From the NCBI RefSeq assembly GCF_012911845.1, contig NZ_JAAXCU010000014.1:1-49003 (forward strand): a DNA stretch of 49,003 bases. The letters are read 5' to 3'. The DNA comes from Bacillus sp. RO2. GTDB taxonomy: Bacteria > Bacillota > Bacilli > Bacillales > Bacillaceae_I. The translations under genes and the position numbers were made by a program. Below, in pieces: positions 15,825 through 26,827 of this stretch. The number at the start of each line of letters is the position of its first letter. Positions within the stretch are counted from its first letter, which is position 1. The notes below the pieces were generated by a model that saw only the letters and a list, made by a program, of their open reading frames with translations, was not told the DNA's origin and searched no databases.

Positions 15825-18797
15825 TTAATCTTCTCCGTCGTCTCCACTATCATCTGGTGGTGGATCTGTAGAGTTATCGTCGCCGTTACCGCCGTCGTCA
15901 TTTCCTCCACCATCATTTCCTCCATTATCGTTTCCACCGCCATCTCCATTACCGCCACCACCATTGGAAGGTGGTTTAGGATCTGGCTTTGGCTTTGGCT
16001 TAGGTTTTGGTTCTTCTTTTTTATCCGGGTCTCCTAACTTTGCTGAGCTGGATGGAGCAGATTCTTTACCACTGGCATTAACTGCAGTGACATAGAAAAA
16101 TCCGGATTTTTGAGAGATCTTGGTGCTCATGTTGTTGTCAGCTTGCACGGAAGCAATTCTACGTGCAGAACTTGCGCTGTTTTCTTTATAATAAACGTAA
16201 TATCCAATTACATCTTTTTGTGAGCTTGCTGCCCACGTTAAAGTGGAACCGGATACGTTCACACCTCCAACTTGTTTCGGTGCCGAACCGTTAGCTGGTA
16301 GAGGGTCCTCAGAAAGTACTGTCAATCCATCAAAGAGAGTTTTATCTTTCATGTATTTAGCGAGTTCTTCCAAGCTATTCAGTTGAAGTTTCTTCAAGAA
16401 ATCTGGTTTAATCATCGGACCTTCTTTAACAAATTCTGATGGGGTTGAACTTAATGGTGCATAAGCAACGTCCCCAATTTGAACATATTTACCTGTTGTT
16501 AAGCTATCATCCGTTTTCGTAGGAGCGTATTTTGCATTGAAAATATCTTCTCCAACTAGACCTGCTTTTTGGCAAAGGGTGGATGGTAGTAAACCTGAGA
16601 GCTTACAATAGCTGCGGCGAACAATTCCTCCTGGCATTTGGAACTGTCCGGAAGGGCCGATTAGTTCAGGATTGATGTCGTAGGCACCGTTTAGAAGTTG
16701 TGCCCATAGTATTTGGCTTCTTTGGGTAGGGGTTCTACCGCTGTTTGCCCTTAATACATGTCTCTCGTCATACCCCATCCAAAGACCAAAGGTGATATTT
16801 GGATTAGAGCCCATCATCCATATGTCATGTGTATCTTGTGTGGTACCTGTCTTTCCAGCCCAATCAGAACTGAATTGTATATGGTCTCTTGCTACGTTTG
16901 CAGTACCTCTTCTAAAAGTATCACGCATAGTATCTATCATTAAATATGCTGTCTGAGGAGAATAAATCTCGACAGGCTCTACCTTATGCTCATAGATGAC
17001 TTCCCCATCTTTTGTTTTGATACTTTCAATTAAGTATGGTTCAACGTAATTTCCACCATTTGCAAATGTTACGTAACCTGCTGTATTTTCTTCTACGCTA
17101 ACCCCGACAGACGGTGACCCAAGAACTGCGGAGATGTTTGCAGCATCGCCTTGGGTTAGTTTTGTAAAGTTTTGTTTGAAAAGGTATTCCATCGGACGTT
17201 GAGGAAGAATTTCCATATATCCACGTATAGCCGCTAAGTTATGGGATAGTGCCACAGATTGACGCACAGTTTGAAGACCGTTGAATTGGTTATTCCAGTT
17301 GTTCGGTGACCACGGATCTTGCCCTGGAAGGTGCACGGTCAACGGTGTATCCGCAAGTATGCTACCTGGTTGGAGTGTCCCCAATTCATATGCAGGTGCA
17401 TATCCAAGTAACGGCTTCATAGTAGACCCATTATGACGCCAAGTGTTGGTGGCGAAGTTTAAGTCCTTGATTTTGAAATCTCTTCCTCCTACAAAACTGA
17501 TTATTGCTCCAGTTTTGTTATTCATCAACAAGGCGCCAACTTGCTCTGCGTTTCTTGCTACAAGTTCTCCTGTTTCAGGATTAGTCTCTTCTTCATAAGA
17601 ATACACCTTAGTTTCATTGAAGTAAGGAAACTCCTGCGTAATCTGTCTCATCTTAGAATAAATTTCTTTATCTATCGTTGTCTTAATAACATAGCCTTTT
17701 TGTCTAAGCGTTGTATCGGCTAATTGTAGATATTCTCTAAGCAATTCTTCGTTGTTATCCAATTCTTCTTTTTCGTAGCCATCGTTTAATGCCAGTTGCT
17801 CTGCAATAATTTCCTGCGCACGTTCTTCAATCTCAAATGCTACATACGGGTATTCCTCAATAGCACTGCTAGTAGGATCTGCTAGATCTTTTGTGATGTC
17901 ATAAGCAAGCGCTTCTTCATACTGATTATCATCAATATGTCCCATTGCGTGCATACGATAAAGTACATATCGCATTCTATCAAGACCCGCTTCCAGTCCT
18001 TCAGGGGTTTTAACTTCCGCTGAACGGGTAAAAGGAGTGTAGGCAAATGGACTTTGTGGAAGTCCTGCAATAAAGGCAGCTTGTGGAATGGACAATTCAC
18101 TGATGTCAACACCAAAAATCCCCTCTGCTGCTGTCTGAGCTCCGGCAATGTTTCTACCGTTTGAATCTCTACCAAAAGGAGAAACATTTAGGTATGCTTC
18201 AAGTATTTCTTCTTTAGAGAAGTAATTCTCTAATCGAAGGGCAAGGAGAATTTCCTTTGCTTTTCGATCAAAAGAGACATCATTTGTTAAAATTTGATTC
18301 TTGATCAACTGTTGTGTTAACGTACTTCCACCAGTTTGGTTGGCAGAATTTGTTACTTCCTGAACAAGGGCACGAACGATGGCTTTTGGTACGACCCCTT
18401 CATGTTCATAGAAGTACTCATCTTCTGTAGAGACAAGTGCGTTAATTAAATGCTCTGATACGTTATCTAGGGACACTTCTTCACGAAGTAGATCTGCTCG
18501 ATATTTTCCTAAATATACGTCATTGGCAAAATACATTTCTGTAGATTCTTCGTAGTTGTAAATGTTTTTTCTCAAATCTTCATAAGAACGGATTGGTTCT
18601 TCTTTGACGAGTGCTGCGAAATATCCCGCACCTGCACCGCCAGCGAACGACGCGCCGATTACTCCGATAACGAGAAAAACAAGAATGAGATTCCACACTA
18701 CTAAATATGTAATGTTGGCGCCTTTTTTCGTCTTATTATTTATGAAAAATTGAAAAAAGGTCTGTGATTTTTCTTTGAACTTGTCGTAGTTTGACAT
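15825..18797 (-). CDS. Class A penicillin-binding protein with FN3 domain and Asn/Gly/Asp-rich tail
   Basis: 990 residues. One N-terminal membrane helix (about 30-55). GT51 glycosyltransferase motifs are STEDEYFYEHEG (catalytic Glu), GGSTLTQQLIKN and RKAKEILLALRLE. Transpeptidase motifs are STMK (SxxK, in RHNGSTMKPLL), SHN and KTGTT. A fibronectin type III-like domain lies near 860-935. A (KP)n linker and a low-complexity tail of Gly, Asn and Asp end the protein. It polymerises and cross-links peptidoglycan outside the membrane. GGGGGGT precedes ATG 18797. It is not PBP1 in its usual neighbourhood; the class is secure, the orthology to a named Bacillus PBP is not. Confidence 0.92.
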   Translation of the reverse strand: MSNYDKFKEKSQTFFQFFINNKTKKGANITYLVVWNLILVFLVIGVIGASFAGGAGAGYFAALVKEEPIRSYEDLRKNIYNYEESTEMYFANDVYLGKYRADLLREEVSLDNVSEHLINALVSTEDEYFYEHEGVVPKAIVRALVQEVTNSANQTGGSTLTQQLIKNQILTNDVSFDRKAKEILLALRLENYFSKEEILEAYLNVSPFGRDSNGRNIAGAQTAAEGIFGVDISELSIPQAAFIAGLPQSPFAYTPFTRSAEVKTPEGLEAGLDRMRYVLYRMHAMGHIDDNQYEEALAYDITKDLADPTSSAIEEYPYVAFEIEERAQEIIAEQLALNDGYEKEELDNNEELLREYLQLADTTLRQKGYVIKTTIDKEIYSKMRQITQEFPYFNETKVYSYEEETNPETGELVARNAEQVGALLMNNKTGAIISFVGGRDFKIKDLNFATNTWRHNGSTMKPLLGYAPAYELGTLQPGSILADTPLTVHLPGQDPWSPNNWNNQFNGLQTVRQSVALSHNLAAIRGYMEILPQRPMEYLFKQNFTKLTQGDAANISAVLGSPSVGVSVEENTAGYVTFANGGNYVEPYLIESIKTKDGEVIYEHKVEPVEIYSPQTAYLMIDTMRDTFRRGTANVARDHIQFSSDWAGKTGTTQDTHDIWMMGSNPNITFGLWMGYDERHVLRANSGRTPTQRSQILWAQLLNGAYDINPELIGPSGQFQMPGGIVRRSYCKLSGLLPSTLCQKAGLVGEDIFNAKYAPTKTDDSLTTGKYVQIGDVAYAPLSSTPSEFVKEGPMIKPDFLKKLQLNSLEELAKYMKDKTLFDGLTVLSEDPLPANGSAPKQVGGVNVSGSTLTWAASSQKDVIGYYVYYKENSASSARRIASVQADNNMSTKISQKSGFFYVTAVNASGKESAPSSSAKLGDPDKKEEPKPKPKPKPDPKPPSNGGGGNGDGGGNDNGGNDGGGNDDGGNGDDNSTDPPPDDSGDDGED

Positions 18798-18960
18798 ATT
18801 TTATCTACCCCCCGGCAAATCATACTAATTATAGCATATTGAGGTTTTATAGCGACAAACTTTTTGTTTTCTTCCAAAATTTTCTTTATGTTTGTGTTGA
18901 CATGATACTCTTTTTTATGGTAAAAAGACTTTATATAAATTTTTGATTAGTAATAGAATG

Positions 18961-20503
<1,543 letters not shown>

Positions 20504-20514
20504 AATTTTGTGAG

Positions 20515-20540
20515 GACTGTCCGTTTGGGCAGTCTTTTTT
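20515..20540 (+). terminator. Terminator of tyrS
   Basis: GACTGTCC, loop GTTT, GGGCAGTC, then TTTTTT. Confidence 0.9.
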
Positions 20541-20593
20541 ACACCCGCAAATTGTTAGGTGGTAAACTTGGTAATAAAGAGGAGGGATGGGGA

Positions 20594-21259
20594 ATGTATC
20601 GAAAGGAAATATATGTTTTTGATCAAGACAAGCCGTTTAAAGCTGTTATCCGAAATTATCGGGAAAAGGACTTTGTTCAATTAATCCGAGTACAGCAGGA
20701 ATGTTTTCCGCCACCTTTTCCATCAGAGCTGTGGTGGAACGAGGAACAGCTAAAGAATCATGTAGATTTGTTTCAGGAAGGGGCGTTGTGTGTAGAAATT
20801 GCCGGGAAAATTGCTGGCTCGATTACGGGATTGCGTGTGAATTATTCTCCAGGTGACCCTGATCATAGTTGGGAACAAATTACCGATAACGGCTATATTC
20901 GTAACCACGAGCCTGAAGGCAACACTTTGTATGTAGTAGATATTAGCGTCAGTCCAACTTACAGAAAGCTTGGACTTGGAAAGTGGCTCATGCAATCCAT
21001 GTATGAAGTGGTCATTCAACATGGAATGGATCGCTTATTGGGTGGAGGAAGAATGCCGCACTATCATAAGTATGAGGGTGAAATGTCAGCAGAAGGGTAT
21101 CTAGAAAAAGTAGTTATCGGCGACATCAAAGATCCCGTTATTTCTTTCCTCTTACACTGTGGCCGAACCCCTGTAAAAGTGGTCAAAAACTACCTCGAAG
21201 ATGAAGACTCACGCAACCATGCCACGTTGATGGAATGGAAAAACCCTTTTAGACCATAA
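20594..21259 (+). CDS. GNAT acetyltransferase resembling the N-terminal domain of YhcX
   Basis: 221 residues from ATG 20594 with AGGAGGG 8 bp upstream; the longer frame runs through the tyrS terminator and is rejected. Acetyl-CoA motif: VVDISVSPTYRKLGLGKWLM. Segments RMPHYHKYEGEMSAEGYLE, DPVISFLLHCG and ATLMEWKNP resemble the GNAT half of B. subtilis YhcX, where it is fused to a nitrilase-type hydrolase; here the GNAT domain stands alone. Substrate unknown. Own terminator follows, suggesting a monocistronic unit. Confidence 0.85.
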   Translation: MYRKEIYVFDQDKPFKAVIRNYREKDFVQLIRVQQECFPPPFPSELWWNEEQLKNHVDLFQEGALCVEIAGKIAGSITGLRVNYSPGDPDHSWEQITDNGYIRNHEPEGNTLYVVDISVSPTYRKLGLGKWLMQSMYEVVIQHGMDRLLGGGRMPHYHKYEGEMSAEGYLEKVVIGDIKDPVISFLLHCGRTPVKVVKNYLEDEDSRNHATLMEWKNPFRP

Positions 21260-21292
21260 AAAAACAGGACGGAAAATTCCGTCCTGTTTTTT
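21259..21292 (+). terminator. Terminator after the GNAT gene
   Basis: AAAAAACAGGACGG, loop AAAATT, CCGTCCTGTTTTTT. Confidence 0.92.
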
Positions 21293-21446
21293 AGGTCATC
21301 ACTATTATTAACAAGAGTAGAACTCAATTAACTCAAAAACCCTTATTGTATCAGTATTTCAGAGCTCTGTTTTATAAACCAGCCCCAATTTGTTTTAATG
21401 CTTGATCAAAAGTTATCACTGATTCTTCTTCGAGACCTTTAAACGA

Positions 21447-21824
21447 ATGACCGTAAAGGCTGGATTTGACGTGACTTTACACATTGTTGATTGTCAGATG
21501 AGCATTGATGTGTTTAACGAAGCTCATGAAGGTATTGAATATCAAGTGGACAAAGTTGGATCGGTAAAGGTTAAAGATGGCCAGTTGACATTGGATGATT
21601 ACGAGGTAGAGGACGAAGAGACCGTTTCGGAGAATGTTCACTATTGGGGTAGAGCAAACGCAAAAAAGGCGGTTAGGCAAAACACTCGTCCGCCGTCAAA
21701 AACAGAGTGTAGACAGGGCTTGGAAAACATTTTTGTGAAAGCTGGCGTTTTAAAGTATAAGAGTAGTAAATTCTGCTCCAATAAGGAGGATTTCGGGAAG
21801 AATACTATCGAAGGGAAAAAATAA
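21447..21824 (+). CDS. Orphan hypothetical protein, possibly a remnant
   Basis: 125 codons, not recognised. ATG 21447 has no ribosome site, and the first ten codons lie antisense to another fragment. Residues about 15-60 (MSIDVFNEAHEGIEYQVDKV onward, acidic) look protein-like. The C-terminal half is Lys/Asn/Ser-rich with scattered Cys and could be a shifted frame. Best read as a decayed gene. Confidence 0.25.
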   Translation: MTVKAGFDVTLHIVDCQMSIDVFNEAHEGIEYQVDKVGSVKVKDGQLTLDDYEVEDEETVSENVHYWGRANAKKAVRQNTRPPSKTECRQGLENIFVKAGVLKYKSSKFCSNKEDFGKNTIEGKK

Positions 21825-21828
21825 AAGT

Positions 21829-21870
21829 GCGCATTACGTATGTGTAATTCTTTAATAACCGATAATGCGC
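21829..21870 (-). terminator. Possible terminator of the small minus-strand gene
   Basis: GCGCATTA (21829-21836) and TAATGCGC (21863-21870) are perfect inverted repeats with a 26-bp loop. On the minus strand they are followed by ACTTTTATTTTTT. The large loop makes this moderate. Confidence 0.45.
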
Positions 21871-21877
21871 AACAACA

Positions 21878-22066
21878 TTATTCAGAATTAAATGATCCAA
21901 AAACTATTATTAGTAAGATAAATGAAATTCTAACAAGTCTATCTTTGGTTACCATTTTTAGTAGAGTTAAAAGAACAATACCGGTGATTGGATTATCCTC
22001 AACTAATAATATTGTAATTATATCAAGAAGAGGAAGGACTCCTTCATCAATGATATCAATTTCCAA
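21878..22066 (-). CDS. Small hydrophobic protein, hypothetical
   Basis: About 62 residues. TTG at 22066 lies 6 bp after AAGAGGTG (22080-22073); GTG at 22075 overlaps the ribosome site and is less likely. Two hydrophobic stretches (LLDIITILLVEDNPITGIVLLTLL and ISFILLIIVFG) suggest a membrane protein with a short basic loop (KMVTKDRLVR). A hairpin with a T-rich tail follows on the same strand. Not recognised; the opposite-strand ORF has no ribosome site. Confidence 0.4.
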   Translation of the reverse strand: MEIDIIDEGVLPLLDIITILLVEDNPITGIVLLTLLKMVTKDRLVRISFILLIIVFGSFNSE

Positions 22067-22205
22067 ATCAAACACCTCTTGAATATTATATTCAGTATTA
22101 ATGATTTGGGTATGGACTAATTATAAATTTTTATAATGCTTTAAATAGAAACCAATGCACCACAGAGCTTTTTTAATTATTAACTTATTGATTCTGATGG
22201 ATTAA

Positions 22206-22476
22206 ATGATGATGCGAAGAGGTGATATCTATGATCGGCAAAGTAACAGATCGGAAAATGACTCGGAAGAATTAGAGACTTATTAGGAAAAACATCCCAT
22301 CAAGTCTTATATAGATTGGGATTTAGAAAAGTATGTTCGTCCCTTTGTAGCAGCTATCATGATGACAGCATTCCTTGCCTGGAACCTATGTGTAATATAG
22401 AAGAACACTATGTCAGCAAGAAAGCTCAACAACTGAAAGAAAACGCATTAAAAGTGCAAGAATTAGTAAAGACGTA
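22206..22476 (+). pseudogene. Broken small membrane-protein gene
   Basis: From ATG 22206/22209/22212 one frame reads MRRGDIYDRQSN..SEELETY, meets TAG at 22284, then continues EKHPIKSYIDWDLEKYVRPF and a hydrophobic helix (VAAIMMTAFLAWNL) to TAG 22398. The +1 frame then carries a helical charged tail (EEHYVSKKAQQLKENALKVQ) to TAG 22476. One nonsense change plus one frameshift would join these into an intact small membrane protein. No homologue recognised. An alternative short ORF (ATG 22231, with AGAGGTG upstream) is only 14 codons. Confidence 0.35.
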
Positions 22477-22663
22477 GAGCTGCCACTAGTTAACTCTTCT
22501 ACTTGTTACAGGACACCCCCTGATAACGGAACATGCTTAATTCTCTAAAGGTACTTGTTTATTGTATTGGATATTTTACTATAGTATCTTTAGTCCTATT
22601 TTCTAAATTTTCCTTTTATTACAATGAAGTCTCCTGTATACTAAAACCAAATTGAATAAAAAT

Positions 22664-22760
22664 AACTAGGGGAGTCCAATAAGTTGGGCTGAGAAAGAAA
22701 CACGTTGAAGTTTCTTGACTCTTGGGACCTGATCTGGATCATACCAGCGTGGGGAAGTTA
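22664..22760 (+). promoter_or_regulatory. TPP (THI-box) riboswitch
   Basis: Both conserved TPP-sensing blocks are present: ACTAGGGGAGTCC with GGGCTGAGA (22664-22694) and GGGACCTGATCTGGATCATACC (read at 22724-22745) followed by GCGTGGGGAAGT. A Rho-independent hairpin follows before thiC. Expected action: TPP binding causes premature termination. TATACT at 22637-22642 is a possible -10, with a poor -35. Confidence 0.97.
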
Positions 22761-22798
22761 GAGTAATCATCAATGCATCACTACCTCTACATATATTA

Positions 22799-22834
22799 GC
22801 CGGGTCCAACCATTTAAATGGTCCCGGCTTTTTC
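22799..22834 (+). terminator. Riboswitch expression-platform terminator
   Basis: GCCGGGTCCAACCATT and AATGGTCCCGGC form a stem followed by TTTTT, between the TPP aptamer and thiC. Confidence 0.9.
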
Positions 22835-22891
22835 TATGTACATCTACAAGCTTTTCCACTTGTTATATTCTGTATCTCGTCCTTTATATAA

Positions 22892-24694
<1,803 letters not shown>

Positions 24695-24715
24695 CTTTCT
24701 TAGGGGGATATTAGG

Positions 24716-24883
24716 GTGAATGTCGAAAAAATGGAAGAGGAAATTAATCAACTCAAGATTCAGCTGGATTTTTTGGAGAAAAGTTTAAAAGAGATTCAAC
24801 AAAATTGTAATCATCATTTTGAAGGAAATCAACATCATGAAAAATGTATCAAGTGTAATAAAGTAAATGTTTTATATTATTAG
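24716..24883 (+). CDS. Small coiled-coil/zinc-knuckle-like protein downstream of thiC
   Basis: 55 residues from GTG 24716, with AGGGGG (24702-24707) 8 bp upstream; 21 bp after thiC and before the shared terminator. Residues 3-29 form a charged amphipathic helix (EEEINQLKIQLDFLEKSLKE). The C terminus holds Cys31-x-His33 and Cys44-x2-Cys47, which could bind one zinc. It should be under TPP riboswitch control with thiC. Not recognised; a role as a ThiC partner is only inference from operon position. Confidence 0.7.
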   Translation: MNVEKMEEEINQLKIQLDFLEKSLKEIQQNCNHHFEGNQHHEKCIKCNKVNVLYY

Positions 24884-24927
24884 AAATAGAAAGCCTCATA
24901 AAAAAGACAAGAAGTTCTACAAGATAT

Positions 24928-24976
24928 CCCTTGCCTCCATTATTTAGTTGAGGCAAGGGTGTTTATCTTTCTATTA
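24928..24976 (+). terminator. Terminator of the thiC unit
   Basis: CCCTTGCCTC (24928-24937) pairs with GAGGCAAGGG (24950-24959), followed by TGTTTATCTTTCT. The rest of the gap to rpsD (24977-25120) shows nothing further that I can identify. Confidence 0.85.
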
Positions 24977-25120
24977 GGAAAAATATTCCTTTTGAATTAA
25001 GGGCTGATTACAATAGAAACTCCCTATGATAACTGATTGGAGAAAGCGTCTGTCCACGATTTTAACCAAGCCCAATCCAGCCCCAAATTAAACAATTATT
25101 AAAAGTTGTTTTACTAAGCT

Positions 25121-25171
25121 GAAAAAATAAAAAATCCCTAAAACCGTTGATTTAACAAGGGTTTTAGGGAC
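25121..25171 (-). terminator. Terminator of rpsD
   Basis: On the minus strand TCCCTAAAACC and GGTTTTAGGGA (25160-25170 and 25135-25145) form the stem, followed by ATTTTTTATTTTTTC. Confidence 0.9.
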
Positions 25172-25201
25172 TTTGTTTTCGCTATTTACATAGCGAATCA
25201 C

Positions 25202-25804
25202 TTAACGAGAGTAGAACTCAACGATTAGTGCTTCATTAATTTCAGCAGCTAATTCAGAGCGCTCAGGTAAACGAGTGAACGTACCTTCTAAAGCGTCAGC
25301 AGTGAAAGTTAGGTATTCTGGTACGAAGTTGTTTACTTCTACAGATTCCTTAACAGAGCTTAGGTTGCGAGATTTTTCGCGAACTGCGATTACTTGACCA
25401 GGCTTAACGCGGAAAGATGGGATGTCTACGCGAGATCCATCAACCGTGATGTGACCGTGGTTAACTAATTGACGAGCTCCACGACGAGTGCGAGCAAGAC
25501 CTAAACGGTAAACTAGGTTGTCTAAACGAGATTCTAAAAGAATCATGAAGTTTTCACCGTGCTTACCTTGCATTTTACCAGCAGCATCGAAAATGCTACG
25601 GAATTGACGCTCATTTACGCCGTACATGTGACGTAATTTTTGTTTTTCTTGTAATTGTAAGCCGTACTCAGAAAGCTTTTTACGTTGGTTAGGACCGTGT
25701 TGTCCTGGTGCGTAAGGACGCTTTTCTAATTCTTTACCTGTACCGCTTAATGAAATGCCTAGACGGCGAGAGAGTTTCCAACTTGGACCTGTATAACGAG
25801 CCAT
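25202..25804 (-). CDS. rpsD: Ribosomal protein uS4
   Basis: 200 residues from ATG 25804 ([16 protein letters not shown]), equal in length to B. subtilis S4. GAAGGAGGAG lies just upstream; a longer reading from 25861 runs through the leader and is rejected. Conserved S4 core and RNA-binding region: [22 protein letters not shown]. It binds 16S rRNA to start 30S assembly and, in Bacillus, represses its own mRNA through a leader structure, which is present here. Confidence 0.97.
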   Translation of the reverse strand: MARYTGPSWKLSRRLGISLSGTGKELEKRPYAPGQHGPNQRKKLSEYGLQLQEKQKLRHMYGVNERQFRSIFDAAGKMQGKHGENFMILLESRLDNLVYRLGLARTRRGARQLVNHGHITVDGSRVDIPSFRVKPGQVIAVREKSRNLSSVKESVEVNNFVPEYLTFTADALEGTFTRLPERSELAAEINEALIVEFYSR

Positions 25805-25960
25805 GAATGACTCCTCCTTCGTGTTATTATTTGTTGTAAAATAATAACAGATGTGACTCATCTACTTGACCATTTTGTTTTCATGTATCCTCGCTCTGCA
25901 GCAAAGAGTTACACGATACACCTCCGTAAAGATGTTACGGGGAACAAAATGAATCAACAT
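25805..25960 (-). ncRNA. S4 autoregulatory leader of rpsD
   Basis: The ~155-nt minus-strand 5' region holds several pairing segments (CCCCGTAACATC with GATGTTACGGGG-like complement, CTCTTTGCTGCAGAG, TGTATCGTG with GATACA) before the ribosome site. S4 is known to bind such a leader in B. subtilis. Assignment rests on position and visible pairings, not on a model search. Confidence 0.65.
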
Positions 25961-26099
25961 AGCATACCACATAGGCTGCAATATTTTACACAAAGGCTAT
26001 TATATCGGAAAAATGGATAAGAAGTCAAGGATAGTTTAGAAAAGGTTGGGGACATAAAAAAATGCGGACTATTAAATAGGATAAAGTAGCAGATGTTTA

Positions 26100-26126
26100 T
26101 GATATAATTTTTTCAGAATTATATCA
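26100..26126 (+). promoter_or_regulatory. Perfect inverted repeat at the -10 and ribosome site of a hypothetical gene
   Basis: TGATATAATT (26100-26109), loop TTTTCAG, AATTATATCA (26117-26126). It covers a TATAAT box (26103-26108) and abuts the ribosome site AAGGTGG (26126-26132). Could be an operator or an RNA hairpin that limits translation. The spacer 25961-26099 shows nothing else. Confidence 0.5.
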
Positions 26127-26139
26127 AGGTGGAATGAAG

Positions 26140-26757
26140 ATGTATAAAGAAACAGGCAAGGAAAAAATGATCCGATTTAGTCTTATTTCAGCAATTGCTG
26201 CGGTAACACTCTATTTATTTGTAAGTCAATATACTCCTACTTATGAAGAGGTTTTTGTTCAACCAGAACAAAAACAGGTAGAACAACTAGCTGTCGTTCT
26301 TCAAGAATTCAATATACAACATCCTTCTCCAGTGCTAGCCATGGTAAAAGAACATGAAAATCAACCTATGCTCATTATTTATAAAGTAGACATTGAAAAC
26401 AACTATCGCTTTGAAACTCAATTCGCAGTGAATTTAGAAGAGGCGCCGACAGATATAAAGCGGGATGAAGTCTCTGATGGGGTTTGGTTGAAGACAGACA
26501 ACACCTGGACCTATTATGATTCACAACTGCAGCAAACGAAAAGGCAAGAACAACATATTAATAAGGAAGAGCCGACATTTTCAGTGGATATAAACAAAGT
26601 GGATTCTAAACTGTATGAACTACAGATTCATAATGAAGATGGAACAGTACTAAAAAAGGAACTTGATAAAGAACCAGTTTCCGTTGTTCGACTATCTGAC
26701 CAGAAAGATCTTTGGTTTGTTTTATTTGAAAAAGACACGATTTTATTAGTTCCATAA
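26140..26757 (+). CDS. Membrane-anchored hypothetical protein
   Basis: 205 residues from ATG 26140, seven bases after AAGGTGG; ATG 26134 is too close to it. One N-terminal membrane helix (about 10-28, MIRFSLISAIAAVTLYLFV) followed by a soluble, presumably extracellular region of beta and charged segments, with no Cys. I do not recognise a family. It sits between divergent rpsD and ytrP, and a 10-bp perfect inverted repeat lies immediately upstream. Confidence 0.75.
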   Translation: MYKETGKEKMIRFSLISAIAAVTLYLFVSQYTPTYEEVFVQPEQKQVEQLAVVLQEFNIQHPSPVLAMVKEHENQPMLIIYKVDIENNYRFETQFAVNLEEAPTDIKRDEVSDGVWLKTDNTWTYYDSQLQQTKRQEQHINKEEPTFSVDINKVDSKLYELQIHNEDGTVLKKELDKEPVSVVRLSDQKDLWFVLFEKDTILLVP

Positions 26758-26827
26758 AATAATACTAGGAAATTGTTACCTGTTAGCGTTATAATATAGG
26801 TAATAAGTAATATAAAAGGTGAAAAAA

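Larger units (their letters stand above)
21293..22663. other. Gene-poor stretch with decayed small genes
   Basis: About 1.4 kb between the GNAT gene and the TPP riboswitch. I see a 34-codon minus-strand fragment (21372-21476, ending FDQALKQIGAGL and TAA) with no start; an orphan plus-strand ORF overlapping it; a small minus-strand membrane protein with its own hairpin; and a small broken plus-strand gene. B. subtilis has nothing between tyrS and rpsD that resembles this. It reads as a scar of gained and lost genes. Confidence 0.5.

Noticed and set aside
21840-22082. 80-codon plus-strand ORF
   Set aside because: No ribosome site; the opposite strand has a better start, hydrophobic profile and terminator.
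25020-25110. Possible degenerate copy of the palindromic repeat (CTGATTGGAGAAAGCG)
   Set aside because: Only the first ~20 bp resemble the family; no core or second arm.
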